This document shows positions 27,016 to 35,268 of a DNA stretch of 64,000 bases, piece after piece. The DNA lies in contig NC_010644.1 of assembly GCF_000020145.1 (NCBI RefSeq), positions 682,001 through 746,000 of the forward strand, in the 5' to 3' direction. The DNA comes from Elusimicrobium minutum Pei191. Lineage in GTDB: Bacteria; Elusimicrobiota; Elusimicrobia; Elusimicrobiales; Elusimicrobiaceae. The number at the start of each line of letters is the position of its first letter. Positions within the stretch are counted from its first letter, which is position 1. The notes below the pieces were generated by a model, which worked only from the letters and a program-made list of their open reading frames with translations, was not told where the DNA came from and did not search any database. The position numbers and the translations under genes were made by a program.

Positions 27016-27651
27016 ATGAAATCAATTAAAGGTTTGGCTGAAATAAAATGCCCCAACGGGTGTGAGGAATTTGAAAGCGAATTTTGGTCTTTAGTGGCGG
27101 CGGATTCCGCGCCGGAACTTAAAGACGCCGTTCTAGGAGGGGAGCTTAACCTTGTCTGCTGCCCAAAGTGCAACCATTACTTTTATTATGAGAATAATTT
27201 AATATACTTAGACCCGGCCTTAAACCTGCTTGTTTTTGTTTTTAGCGAAAAAGAAAAAAACAACCAGTCTTCTTTAAAAGAAAAAATGCATCACGATTTT
27301 GAAATTTTAAAGAAAAGCCTTTCCAAAGAAATGAATATTAACGGGGAACCTGTTTACGTTTTCGGCCTGGCCGCTTTAAAGGAACTGCTTGAAAAAGATT
27401 CTGTTCTTGCGGCCGAATCCGAGGTTGTAGCTGCTTCAAGCGCAGTTGCGGGGTATAAAATAATAACATTGCGTCCGGACTACGCGCGCGCTAATAATTA
27501 TCCTATGTATGTGCCGACAAAAAATTCAAAAGAGGCTGCTGATTTATACTCGGCTGCGGAAGATGTTCTTGCCAAAGGACTAAATTCAAAACTTCTTAAA
27601 AAATTTGCCGAAGATATTAAAAAAGGAAAAACGGAACCCTTGTTTTTATGA
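27016..27651 (+). CDS. CpXC domain protein
   Basis: A 211-residue protein. The N-terminal part has two zinc-ribbon-like pairs, KCPNGC (about residues 12-17) and CCPKC (about 48-52), with HYFYYENNLIYLDP between; this is the CpXC domain, whose function is unknown. The remainder has no recognised domain. Shine-Dalgarno GGAG lies 6 bp before the ATG. It overlaps the next gene by 4 bp (ATGA), so it is coupled to the nucleotidyltransferase. Confidence 0.8.
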   Translation: MKSIKGLAEIKCPNGCEEFESEFWSLVAADSAPELKDAVLGGELNLVCCPKCNHYFYYENNLIYLDPALNLLVFVFSEKEKNNQSSLKEKMHHDFEILKKSLSKEMNINGEPVYVFGLAALKELLEKDSVLAAESEVVAASSAVAGYKIITLRPDYARANNYPMYVPTKNSKEAADLYSAAEDVLAKGLNSKLLKKFAEDIKKGKTEPLFL

Positions 27652-28772
27652 TAGAAAAAAAATACGTCAAGTTTTTTAAAGAACTGGGTGAAGAAGCTGA
27701 CAGGCATAAAATCAAAGTGTGGCTTGTGGGCGGTGCCGTACGTGATTTTTATTTGGGCCGAAAAACTCAAGATGTTGATATTACGGTTGAAGGGGACAGT
27801 AAAGTTTTAATAGATTTTCTTATTAAATTTCACGGTGCCGAGGCGCAGGAGTTTGATGATTTCGGCACCGCAAGAGTTAAACTTAAAAACGGTTTAAAAC
27901 TGGATTTTGTGCGCGCCAGAAAAGAAGTTTATCTAAAACCGGCGGCGTTGCCAAAAGTGTCGCCAAGCACAATAGATAAAGACCTTTTCAGACGTGATTT
28001 TACCGCAAACGCCTGGGCGCTCAGCATAAACGGCGCGACCTTCGGTGTTTATTATGACCCTTTCAAAGCCAAGCAGTCAATTGATAAAAAACAAATAAAA
28101 GTTCTGCACGATAAAAGTTTTATTGACGACCCTACCCGCGCTTACCGCGCGGTAAGATTCGCGGGCCGTTTTAATTGGACTATAGAGAAAAACACAAAAT
28201 GGCTTTTAAAAAACGCTTCAAAAGCGGCGCTTCCTTCTTTGCTTTCCAGAGAAAGGCTCCGCGCGGAACTTATTAAAATTTTAGAAGAAAAAGAAATAAG
28301 AAAAATTTTTAAATTTTTGCAGGAATATGATTTAAACAATTTTATTTTTCCTAAACTGAAATGGCATAATTCCTTAACCAAAACAAAAAATGTTAATGTC
28401 CGGCTGGGTATTTTGGCCTGTTCTTTGGGCGCGCAGGGGGGGGATTTTATAGAATCACTTCATTTGCCGCGCGCGTTATCACAGGAACTTTACGGCGCGT
28501 GGGAAGTTGTAAACTCTTCCATGGCTCCTTTAAAAGAACTTACGGGCACACAACTTGAAATTATAAAAAAGTTTAATCCTAAATTTTGTAAAGCGGCTTT
28601 AACCGCAGTTTTTATAACGGGTGGGAAAATAGCGGAGCAAGGTTTTAACGGTAAAGAAATAACAAGTGTTTTTAACGAATTAAGGCGCGCCCAGTTTAAG
28701 GGCGCGGTTAAAAATAAAAATGCCGCCTTAAAATTTATAAAAAATAAAAAACATATTTCAAATGTTATTTAA
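27648..28772 (+). CDS. Class II tRNA nucleotidyltransferase / poly(A) polymerase family
   Basis: A 374-residue protein with the class II polymerase-beta core: VWLVGGAVRDFYLGR, the catalytic DVD in QDVDITVEG, RRDFTANAWALS, and DPTRAYRAVRFAGRF from the neck region. Family members add CCA, or only A or CC, to tRNA 3' ends, or poly(A) to RNA. Motifs separating these activities cannot be told by eye. The C-terminal part has no HD phosphohydrolase domain. It is the middle gene of a coupled three-gene unit, overlapping both neighbours. Confidence 0.88.
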   Translation: MIEKKYVKFFKELGEEADRHKIKVWLVGGAVRDFYLGRKTQDVDITVEGDSKVLIDFLIKFHGAEAQEFDDFGTARVKLKNGLKLDFVRARKEVYLKPAALPKVSPSTIDKDLFRRDFTANAWALSINGATFGVYYDPFKAKQSIDKKQIKVLHDKSFIDDPTRAYRAVRFAGRFNWTIEKNTKWLLKNASKAALPSLLSRERLRAELIKILEEKEIRKIFKFLQEYDLNNFIFPKLKWHNSLTKTKNVNVRLGILACSLGAQGGDFIESLHLPRALSQELYGAWEVVNSSMAPLKELTGTQLEIIKKFNPKFCKAALTAVFITGGKIAEQGFNGKEITSVFNELRRAQFKGAVKNKNAALKFIKNKKHISNVI

Positions 28773-29346
28773 AATCAAAAAACTTATAGATCCTTACAAT
28801 GTCGGCCCGTGGAGTGAGGACTTGGGTTTCTTTACAATAACAGTTTTGTTTCTTTTGTCAGCAGCGTTATGTTTTTTGTTTTTGGGCGGAGCGTTTCAAA
28901 CAGTTTTAGGCATTTTATATTTTTTTAATATAGGTATACATGAAGCGGGGCACCCTATATTTTATATCCTTGGCGGTGGCAATAAATTTTTACATGTGGC
29001 CGGCGGAACGCTCATGGAACTTATAGTGCCTTCTTTTATGGGTATCTGTTTGTTAAGGCAGGGTAAAGGCATGCAGGCGGCGGTGTGCCAGATGTGGCTG
29101 GGTTATAGTTTTATTTCAATAGGACGTTATGCAAAATCAACAAGTCTGCCTGAGGTTACCCTTTTGGGTGGTAGTGAATCGGATTGGGAATATTTACATA
29201 CTTTATTTGGCACTTATAATTATGATGTGCAAATAGGCAATATTCTTTATTTCGCGGGTTCTTTGTTTATAGTTTTCGGAGTATATATTTTTGTTAAAAA
29301 ACTTCTAAAAACTTTAAAAAATCCTATTATTGGAAATGGTTTTTAA
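28762..29346 (+). CDS. Membrane protein with HEAGH metalloprotease-like motif
   Basis: A 194-residue protein with about five hydrophobic helices. GIHEAGHPIF (near residue 60) fits the HExxH zinc motif of intramembrane or membrane-bound metallopeptidases such as M50-like proteins. The second half lacks an obvious NPDG motif, so M50 membership is not proven. A conserved-looking AVCQMWLGYSFISIGRYA stretch follows. It overlaps the upstream gene by 11 bp. No function is assigned; it may be an uncharacterised membrane metalloprotein. Confidence 0.75.
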   Translation: MLFKIKKLIDPYNVGPWSEDLGFFTITVLFLLSAALCFLFLGGAFQTVLGILYFFNIGIHEAGHPIFYILGGGNKFLHVAGGTLMELIVPSFMGICLLRQGKGMQAAVCQMWLGYSFISIGRYAKSTSLPEVTLLGGSESDWEYLHTLFGTYNYDVQIGNILYFAGSLFIVFGVYIFVKKLLKTLKNPIIGNGF

Positions 29347-29360
29347 ATATAAATTTAACC

Positions 29361-29388
29361 TTGACAACCGGGTAATAATCATTATAAT
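29361..29388 (+). promoter_or_regulatory. Consensus sigma70-type promoter
   Basis: Perfect TTGACA (29361-29366) and TATAAT (29383-29388) with 16 bp between. It predicts a leader of about 125 nt before the three-gene operon at 29520. Confidence 0.88.
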
Positions 29389-29519
29389 ATGAGTAATGCG
29401 ATAAGCATGTTTGTTTAAGCTCCTTTTTGAGCGTACTTTTATTAGTGCGGGTCATCGGGAGTAAAATTTTTATTATGTGTATTTTATATTATATATAACA
29501 TCATAACAGGGGGCCTTGT

Positions 29520-30623
29520 ATGGCGCTTATAATTAAAAAAGGGTCTAATTTTAAAAATATGGACAAGAAAAAAGCCTATACTTGGGGGGCTTGTGCTTTG
29601 GTTTTTTTGCTTGTTCTTTTTACTTTAATCGGCGCTATGGCCGGTAGTGATGAAGGCAAGCCCGACGATTTTAGCAACCTTTCTTCCCGAAATTTCGACT
29701 TAGCGCAGCTTCCGTTTGTAAACGATGAGGCTGAAAAAGAATTGCTTGCGAAATATAATGATATCAGCGGTGTTCCGGACAGCACTCTTTTTACCCCGGA
29801 AGAAAAGGAAGCCCGCCAGGAGGCGGACGCTTTATCTGAAGAGGAAGCCCCCGACGCGGAGTATGAGGCCGCTTTAAAGGAGTTATCCGCGCGTAATACC
29901 CCTGCGCCCGCACCTGCTTCGTCTGCTTATAGCAGTTACGGTTCCGGCGTAAGCAAACCTGCTACACAAATAGGCACAATGAGTAAAGGTTCAATGGTCA
30001 GCGGAGGGGGAGGCGGTTTAAGGGGCACAAGCTGGACGCCCGGTAATGCTTCTGCGTCTAATGCGAAAACGGCTAACACAAAGGTAAGCAAAGAAATGCT
30101 TGCCAAGCTCAGCAAAACGGAAAGGGGCCGAAGTTTATTACAGGCTTACGCGGAATCTTCAGCAGGCGCTAAAAAAGACGGTGAGGGCGCCTTATCCGGG
30201 GCTATGGCTGCTTTTCAGGGCGGTAAAGCCACAGCGGAACTTGATACGGATTTAGAAACGGCTATGGCGGAGCTTGCGCTTGATGAAACCGCCGGGATTG
30301 GGGGCCAAGCTGCCAGTGAAGGGCCTTCAATAGGTGATGTCGCCAAGGCTGTTAAAGATGGGCAGGAAAAGAAAGACAGGCAAATCCCCGAACCTAAACC
30401 GAGTTTTTGGGCTGAGCTTGGAAAACAAATGCTAAAAGGTTTGGTTGACGGCGCTACCCAAATTGCTATTGGGCAAGCCAACCAGCAAATATCTATAAAA
30501 ACATGTGTGAAGGGTTCTAAAGAGTACGGTTTTAACGCGGCGGATTGTTTCGCTAAACCGGGAGGAGGATCGTCCGGAATTTCAAGCGGGGTCGGAGCTT
30601 CAAGCGGGGCGGCAGGCTCATAA
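29520..30623 (+). CDS. Uncharacterised single-pass membrane protein, Ala/Ser/Gly-rich
   Basis: A 367-residue protein with a hydrophobic helix at about 20-42 (WGACALVFLLVLFTLIGAMA), preceded by Lys-rich cytoplasmic residues. The long extracytoplasmic part is of low complexity: acidic about 45-120, then Pro/Ala/Ser/Gly-rich, with a GGGGG run. The C-terminal half has helical segments and two Cys (KTCVKGSKEYGFNAADCF) and a Gly/Ser tail. GGGGG before the ATG acts as a plausible ribosome site; ATG at 29559 is an alternative. It is the first gene of an operon with 30711 and 32210. No family is recognised. Its strong promoter suggests high expression. Confidence 0.7.
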   Translation: MALIIKKGSNFKNMDKKKAYTWGACALVFLLVLFTLIGAMAGSDEGKPDDFSNLSSRNFDLAQLPFVNDEAEKELLAKYNDISGVPDSTLFTPEEKEARQEADALSEEEAPDAEYEAALKELSARNTPAPAPASSAYSSYGSGVSKPATQIGTMSKGSMVSGGGGGLRGTSWTPGNASASNAKTANTKVSKEMLAKLSKTERGRSLLQAYAESSAGAKKDGEGALSGAMAAFQGGKATAELDTDLETAMAELALDETAGIGGQAASEGPSIGDVAKAVKDGQEKKDRQIPEPKPSFWAELGKQMLKGLVDGATQIAIGQANQQISIKTCVKGSKEYGFNAADCFAKPGGGSSGISSGVGASSGAAGS

Positions 30624-30698
30624 GCAAGGGTCGTTAAGTAGTATTAATGATTTTGATAAATTTTTTAGCTTATTTATAAAAATGTTTTGCAGGTACTT

Positions 30699-30703
30699 GG
30701 AGG
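30699..30703 (+). promoter_or_regulatory. Ribosome binding site deciding the start at 30711
   Basis: GGAGG is 7 bp before the ATG at 30711. The open frame extends to 30687 but has no such signal. Confidence 0.75.
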
Positions 30704-30710
30704 TACCATT

Positions 30711-32201
30711 ATGAAAATAGGAAAAATATTAAATAACTTAGGCATGGTAACAAAGAATGTTGTTACCGCGGCGGGCCTGGGTTTGGTTACCGTGGGCACG
30801 GGCGCTGTTGTAGTCAGCATGCTCAGCGGCGGCAACCAGGGCGCCAGCGCTCCAATAACCAGAACCTCTTACTCAGACGTTGCCCAATACGGCAGCGGTG
30901 AAGGCGGCAGCGGTTTTGCCCAATACGGCAGCAATATGGACAGCACTTCTAAATCCATGCAGGCGGCCAGACAAAGCGCTTCGGGTTCAGGTTACGGGGC
31001 TTTTGCTCCATCTAACACTCCCGCAACAGCATCAGGCGGCTCAGCCCGCGCAAGCGCGGCCCCTTCTGGAGGAGCGGGTGATTCCGGCTCCGGCTTTGGC
31101 GGTATGCTTGAAGGAATGGGTATCGGCAGGGATGCGGCCGCTCAAAACGAGTTAAAAGGGCAATTAGCTTCAGCGCAAGCTCAAGCTGACGCCGCCGCGG
31201 CAGCGGCAGGCGGCAATAAAATGCAGGCCAAAGGTTTAGATTCTTTGGGTATAAGCGGTTCCAGGCGTTCCGGCGGCGGTTCTTATAATAACCAGTATGC
31301 CGGCGGCGCCGGCGGAGCGGTTAAGGACGCGGGCGCGGCTCAAAAATTAGCCGGACAGCAACTTAGCGGCGCAGGCGCCAATGCGGGCGGCAGCGCTTCT
31401 AGAGACAGGGCTAACAGAGGCAGAGTGCAAGGTTTTAACCAGGGCGATGTCGGCTCCCAGGGCAGCGCGCTCGAAGCAGCTAAGGGCAGGGAAGTCAGCG
31501 GTTCTTTAAGACAGGCCCATAATATACGCAAAACTTTAGCCAGCGCGGACGGCAAGAATGTCAGTGCCACGTTTATTGACGAAACTTTCCAAAACGCGGG
31601 TGAAAATAAAGCCGGTATTTCAGTAGCTGGCGCACAGGTAGCTCCCGAAAGCAGCAACCTTACTTTGGGTGATATTGAAAAATCCAATAAACAAACCGCT
31701 TTCGAAGCTATGGGCACGCTGCAACTTGAAAATGATTTAAGAAAATCAAGGGAAAACACATTGTATGCAATGGCAAGTTTGTTGTTGGTCGGATTATCAG
31801 CTTTAGCAATTGTTATGTCGGCGCTGCCGGCCCCATGGAAATGGATTGTTTACGGCGCGGGTATGGCTTTAGTTGTAGCTGCGTATGCAAAAATATTTAT
31901 TAAGCATAGCGATGGCGTTAACCCAAGTTCAACAGCTAAAACAATTGCAGCGGCAATGGTTACCGCAGGCGCTGCTGTTTGGACGCTGTCGGCGGTATCG
32001 TCAAAATTTGGCGCATTTATGAAAGGCTTGCCAAAAGTGTTTTCGGGATTGCCGGGCATAGTTCAAACTTTGGGTGGTATGGCGGGCGCTACGTTTATTA
32101 CAACGGCGGTAAGCCAGCTTATAAAAGGCTCAGGAGCTGAAAAGAAAGCTTTAAAAGACGCTAAGCTTTATAATTCAACAGCGGGTAGAAGCGCTAAATA
32201 G
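30711..32201 (+). CDS. Uncharacterised Gly/Ala/Ser-rich membrane protein
   Basis: A 496-residue protein. A hydrophobic N-terminal helix (about 15-37) is followed by about 270 residues of Gly, Ala, Ser and Gln-rich low complexity, with a local repeat of AQYGSG/AQYGSN. The C-terminal 150 residues hold about four hydrophobic helices (from MYAMASLLLVGLSALAIVMS onward). The start is set by GGAGG at 30699. The gap to the next gene is 8 bp. The plan, two membrane regions joined by a flexible linker, suggests an envelope assembly protein, but that is a guess; no homologue is recognised. Confidence 0.7.
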   Translation: MKIGKILNNLGMVTKNVVTAAGLGLVTVGTGAVVVSMLSGGNQGASAPITRTSYSDVAQYGSGEGGSGFAQYGSNMDSTSKSMQAARQSASGSGYGAFAPSNTPATASGGSARASAAPSGGAGDSGSGFGGMLEGMGIGRDAAAQNELKGQLASAQAQADAAAAAAGGNKMQAKGLDSLGISGSRRSGGGSYNNQYAGGAGGAVKDAGAAQKLAGQQLSGAGANAGGSASRDRANRGRVQGFNQGDVGSQGSALEAAKGREVSGSLRQAHNIRKTLASADGKNVSATFIDETFQNAGENKAGISVAGAQVAPESSNLTLGDIEKSNKQTAFEAMGTLQLENDLRKSRENTLYAMASLLLVGLSALAIVMSALPAPWKWIVYGAGMALVVAAYAKIFIKHSDGVNPSSTAKTIAAAMVTAGAAVWTLSAVSSKFGAFMKGLPKVFSGLPGIVQTLGGMAGATFITTAVSQLIKGSGAEKKALKDAKLYNSTAGRSAK

Positions 32202-32209
32202 GGAGAGAT

Positions 32210-32458
32210 ATGCCAAAGTTTACTTTTAAAGTATTTGTATCTTTAATTTGCCTGTTTTTTTGGGTAGGGCTTGCCGTGTACGGCGGATACAAGTGGATTT
32301 TACACGCAAGAGCGCAGGAAGCCGCGGCGGAAAAAGCCTATGTTGAGGCTCTTAAGAAAGAACAGTCCAAACCGGCAAGACGCGTAACGTCCATAGAAAT
32401 ACCCAACAGAGAAAAAGAGCCTGTAAGCACTTTTGACGCTCTTAAAAAAAGAAATTAA
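32210..32458 (+). CDS. Small single-pass membrane protein
   Basis: An 82-residue protein with one helix (about 7-30, FVSLICLFFWVGLAVYGGYKW), then a charged helical tail rich in Ala, Glu and Lys. It starts 8 bp after the preceding stop with AGGGAGAG as ribosome site, and is followed by a terminator, so it is the last gene of the three-gene unit. The function is unknown; its size suggests an accessory subunit of a complex formed with the two upstream products. Confidence 0.7.
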   Translation: MPKFTFKVFVSLICLFFWVGLAVYGGYKWILHARAQEAAAEKAYVEALKKEQSKPARRVTSIEIPNREKEPVSTFDALKKRN

Positions 32459-32486
32459 AAACAGTTGTTTAATGCAAATCCTATTT

Positions 32487-32518
32487 ACGGGGCGGTTTTA
32501 AAAACCGTCCCGTTTTTT
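32487..32518 (+). terminator. Intrinsic terminator of the three-gene operon
   Basis: A GC-rich stem of about 12 bp (with one G-T pair) and T6, 30 bp after the last stop. Confidence 0.85.
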
Positions 32519-32660
32519 ATTGAAATTAAATTTATTTAAGTTATTTGTTTTTTAATCTAAATGGAGGAAAAAACTTTTTACATTTTTTATATAATCAATA
32601 TAGTTAGAATAAAAATTATTAACATTTATATGTTATATAATCCTTTAGCACGGAGGGTGT

Positions 32661-33161
32661 ATGAAAAAAGTTTTTTTTGCGGTGTTGTTTTGCGCGCTTG
32701 TTTTACCCGCTATGGCAGTAACGCCTGTTAAACTGTCTCTTTGGGACGGGATTGCGTTTCCCAATGAAAACATTGTAAGAGGGGTAGAACTGGGCATCGG
32801 CGGTAATACTGATGATATTGCGGGCGTTCAATTTAATGTTGTTTGGGCAAAAAACCAAACTATGGCAGGGTGGCAGGCAAGCTGGGTTTTTAATGACGCG
32901 GGCAGTTTTTCGGGTCTTCAAACAGCGCCTATAAATAAATCTGTTGATATCAGCGGGGTAAGCATCGGGCTTGTTAATATGTCTTACAATATTACGGGGT
33001 TTCAACTTGGGTTTTTTAACATGGCTGACCGCTTTAGCGGACTTCAGCTCGGTTTTATTAACTACGCAAGAGATATAGACCGAGGTATTCAATTAGGGCT
33101 TGTTAATTTCGCGGAAAACGGCTTTATGCCGGTAATGCTTTTTATTAACGGGCGTTTTTAA
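32661..33161 (+). CDS. Exported protein with G-x-Q-L-G-x-x-N repeats
   Basis: A 166-residue protein with a signal peptide (cleavage near AMAV, about residue 20). The mature part carries about four 20-residue repeats with the pattern G-[LFI]-Q-[LT]-G/A-x-[IFV]-N-x-A (SGLQTAPINKSVDIS, TGFQLGFFNMADRFS, SGLQLGFINYARDID, RGIQLGLVNFAENGF). Similar repeats occur in surface proteins of spirochaetes and other Gram-negatives (LA_2272-type); that family link is by recollection. It is likely a small beta-rich outer-membrane or surface protein. Shine-Dalgarno GGAGGG is 4-5 bp before the ATG. A single gene with its own terminator. Confidence 0.75.
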   Translation: MKKVFFAVLFCALVLPAMAVTPVKLSLWDGIAFPNENIVRGVELGIGGNTDDIAGVQFNVVWAKNQTMAGWQASWVFNDAGSFSGLQTAPINKSVDISGVSIGLVNMSYNITGFQLGFFNMADRFSGLQLGFINYARDIDRGIQLGLVNFAENGFMPVMLFINGRF

Positions 33162-33170
33162 TTTAATAAA

Positions 33171-33204
33171 AAAAACCTCCTCCGAATAACGGGGGAGTTT
33201 TTTT
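33171..33204 (+). terminator. Intrinsic terminator
   Basis: An A-run, then a CTCCTCCG/CGGGGGAG stem with a 5-nt loop, then a T-run, 10 bp after the stop. The rpsB promoter begins inside its T-run. Confidence 0.8.
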
Positions 33205-33205
33205 A

Positions 33206-33214
33206 TGCTATAAT
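33206..33214 (+). promoter_or_regulatory. Extended -10 promoter of rpsB-tsf
   Basis: TGC-TATAAT (TG 33206-33207, hexamer 33209-33214), with no recognisable -35. It gives a leader of about 125 nt. Confidence 0.65.
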
Positions 33215-33259
33215 ATAACCAAGCTTAATTATATCTGCGCGAAACAGGCAGTAAATTTC

Positions 33260-33296
33260 AATGCGTAAGAATAGTAAAGCCCAAGTTCTTTGCATT
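33260..33296 (+). promoter_or_regulatory. Leader hairpin upstream of rpsB
   Basis: AATGC (33260-33264) pairs with GCATT (33292-33296) and AAGAA (33267-33271) with TTCTT (33286-33290). It may be an S2-binding autoregulatory structure, as rpsB leaders are autoregulated in other bacteria; this is inference. Confidence 0.4.
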
Positions 33297-33348
33297 CATA
33301 GCGGCCTCCCGGGCGGCTAAATTTCCGCAAAGACTTACGAGGATAATA

Positions 33349-34323
33349 ATGAGTAATGTATCAATGAAGGCCATGCTTGAGGCCGGTGTTCACTTTGGCC
33401 ACCAAACCAGCCGCTGGAATCCTAAAATGGGCCAATATATTTTTGGCGAAAGAAACGGCGTCCACATATTAGATTTACAAAAAACCGCAAAAGAACTTAA
33501 AAAAGCCACGGCATTTATTAAAGAAGAAGCCAAAAAAGGCGCCAGATTTTTATTTGTCGGCACAAAAAAACAGGCTCAGGAAGCTATTAAATCCGAAGCT
33601 GAAAGGTGCGGCGCTTACGTTATAAGCGAAAAATGGCTTGGCGGTACACTTACAAACTTCCAAACGGTAAAAAAATCCGTAGAACGCTTAAACGAACTTG
33701 AAAAATGGGAAAGAGAAGGCGTTTTTAAAGCTATTTCCAAAAAGGAAGCATCAAGATTAGGCAAAGAAATGGTCCGCCTGCAAACACTTTTAGGCGGTAT
33801 CAGAGAAATGAAATCTTTACCCGACGTTGTTTTTGTTATCGACCCTGTTGATACGCAAGGTGCGGTTAAAGAAGCGGTAATTTTAAACATTCCCGTAGTA
33901 GCTGTTTGCGATACAAATGCCGACCCCGATAATATTGATTACCCTATACCTGGTAACGACGACGCAGCCCGCTCTATAAAACTTTTTTGCGCTGCGGTGG
34001 CTGACTCTATAATTGAAGGCCGCACAGAAGCTGAAGGCCCCAAACAACCCGCACAGGAAACCCCTGCCGCTGAAGTTGAAAACACAATTATGGCCCAGGC
34101 TCTTGAAGGCGCTTTAACTGAAGAAGTTGCCGTGCCCGCCGAAAAAACGGTTGAAGAAACCGTTAAACCCGAAGGCGCAGTCGTTATAGAAGAAGGCGAA
34201 GAAATTGAAGAAGAAGAAAAGCTCCACGGAAGAGAAGAAAAGAAAGCAAAAAAAGAAGCCGTAAAAAAGAAACCCGTGGTGAAAAAAGCGCCCAAAGCTA
34301 AGAAAGTCGAAAGCGCAGACTAA
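33349..34323 (+). CDS. rpsB: 30S ribosomal protein S2 with long C-terminal extension
   Basis: A 324-residue protein. Residues 1 to about 225 are a normal S2 ([46 protein letters not shown]). The remaining 100 residues are an extension of low complexity: first Glu/Ala/Pro/Val-rich, then an acidic stretch ([13 protein letters not shown]), then a Lys-rich tail ([16 protein letters not shown]). S2 sits on the back of the 30S subunit, so a charged tail could contact S1, mRNA or solvent. It is in the usual order rpsB-tsf, with 25 bp between. Assignment secure; the tail is the odd part. Confidence 0.97.
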
Positions 34324-34348
34324 TAATTAACCCTGTACGGAGAAAAAA

Positions 34349-35185
34349 ATGTCATTAGCAGAAGATATTAAAAATTTAAGAGAGAAAACCGGCGCAGGCC
34401 TTATGGACTGCAAAAAAGCTCTTGAAGAATGTAAAGGCGATATTGAAGCCGCCATTACCGTTCTTAGAAAGAAAGGTTTAGCCAGCATGGCTAAAAGAGC
34501 CGGAAGAGAAACAAAAGAAGGCCAGGTTGTAGTTAAAAATGACGGTAAACATTACGCCATGACTTTCTTAGGCTGTGAAACTGACTTCGTTGCCCGCACG
34601 GACGATTTTAAAAAATTAGCCGCCGCCGTTTGCGACTATGTTTTGGCCAACCCCGGGCTTAACTATGATGAAGATCAAAAAATTAAAGATATGATTTCGG
34701 AAGTAGCCCCCAAATTGGGTGAAAATGTTTCACTTAAAGGCGCTTATAATTGGGAAGTTTCCGGCAAATGCGGCGTTATTGAAACTTATGTCCATTCCGA
34801 TAATAAAAAAGCCGCTATGCTTGAACTCGCCTGCGTTAATGGTGACGGAAGCTGCTGCAACTCCGATAAAGTTAAAGAAATTGCCCGCGGCCTTGCCATG
34901 CATTCCGTTGGAATGCAGAGCATGTGGTTAGACGAAGCGGATATTCCCGCGGACGTTATAGCCAAAGAGCAGGAAATTTACAAAGAACTCGCTTTGAAAG
35001 AAGGTAAAGACGAAGCTTCTATTGAAAAAATGATGCCCGGCAAAGTTAAAAAATTTGCCAAAGATAACTGCTTACTTGAACAAGGCACAATTAAAGACAA
35101 CAAAGTCAGCGTAAGACAGCATCTTGCGGATTGCTCAAAAGAACTTGGTTTTGAACTTAAAGTAGTAAGATTTGTAAGGTTCTAA
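34349..35185 (+). CDS. tsf: Elongation factor Ts
   Basis: A 278-residue protein with the EF-Ts N-terminal UBA-like domain (LREKTGAGLMDCKKALEE) and the exchange motif TDFVARTDDF at about residue 76. It recharges EF-Tu with GTP. The C-terminal part contains extra Cys (NGDGSCCNSDK). A Shine-Dalgarno ACGGAG precedes the ATG. It is co-transcribed with rpsB and followed by a strong terminator; pyrH and frr, common next neighbours, are absent. Confidence 0.97.
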   Translation: MSLAEDIKNLREKTGAGLMDCKKALEECKGDIEAAITVLRKKGLASMAKRAGRETKEGQVVVKNDGKHYAMTFLGCETDFVARTDDFKKLAAAVCDYVLANPGLNYDEDQKIKDMISEVAPKLGENVSLKGAYNWEVSGKCGVIETYVHSDNKKAAMLELACVNGDGSCCNSDKVKEIARGLAMHSVGMQSMWLDEADIPADVIAKEQEIYKELALKEGKDEASIEKMMPGKVKKFAKDNCLLEQGTIKDNKVSVRQHLADCSKELGFELKVVRFVRF

Positions 35186-35195
35186 ACTGTTTTAT

Positions 35196-35227
35196 AAAAA
35201 GCCCCCGCCATACGGCGGGGGCTTTTT
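35196..35227 (+). terminator. Intrinsic terminator after tsf
   Basis: A perfect 14-bp stem (35196-35209 with 35214-35227), a 4-nt loop and T-run. Confidence 0.93.
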
Positions 35228-35268
35228 TATTGTAATGTTAAAATAGCATTTGCAAATAGATTGAGGTC

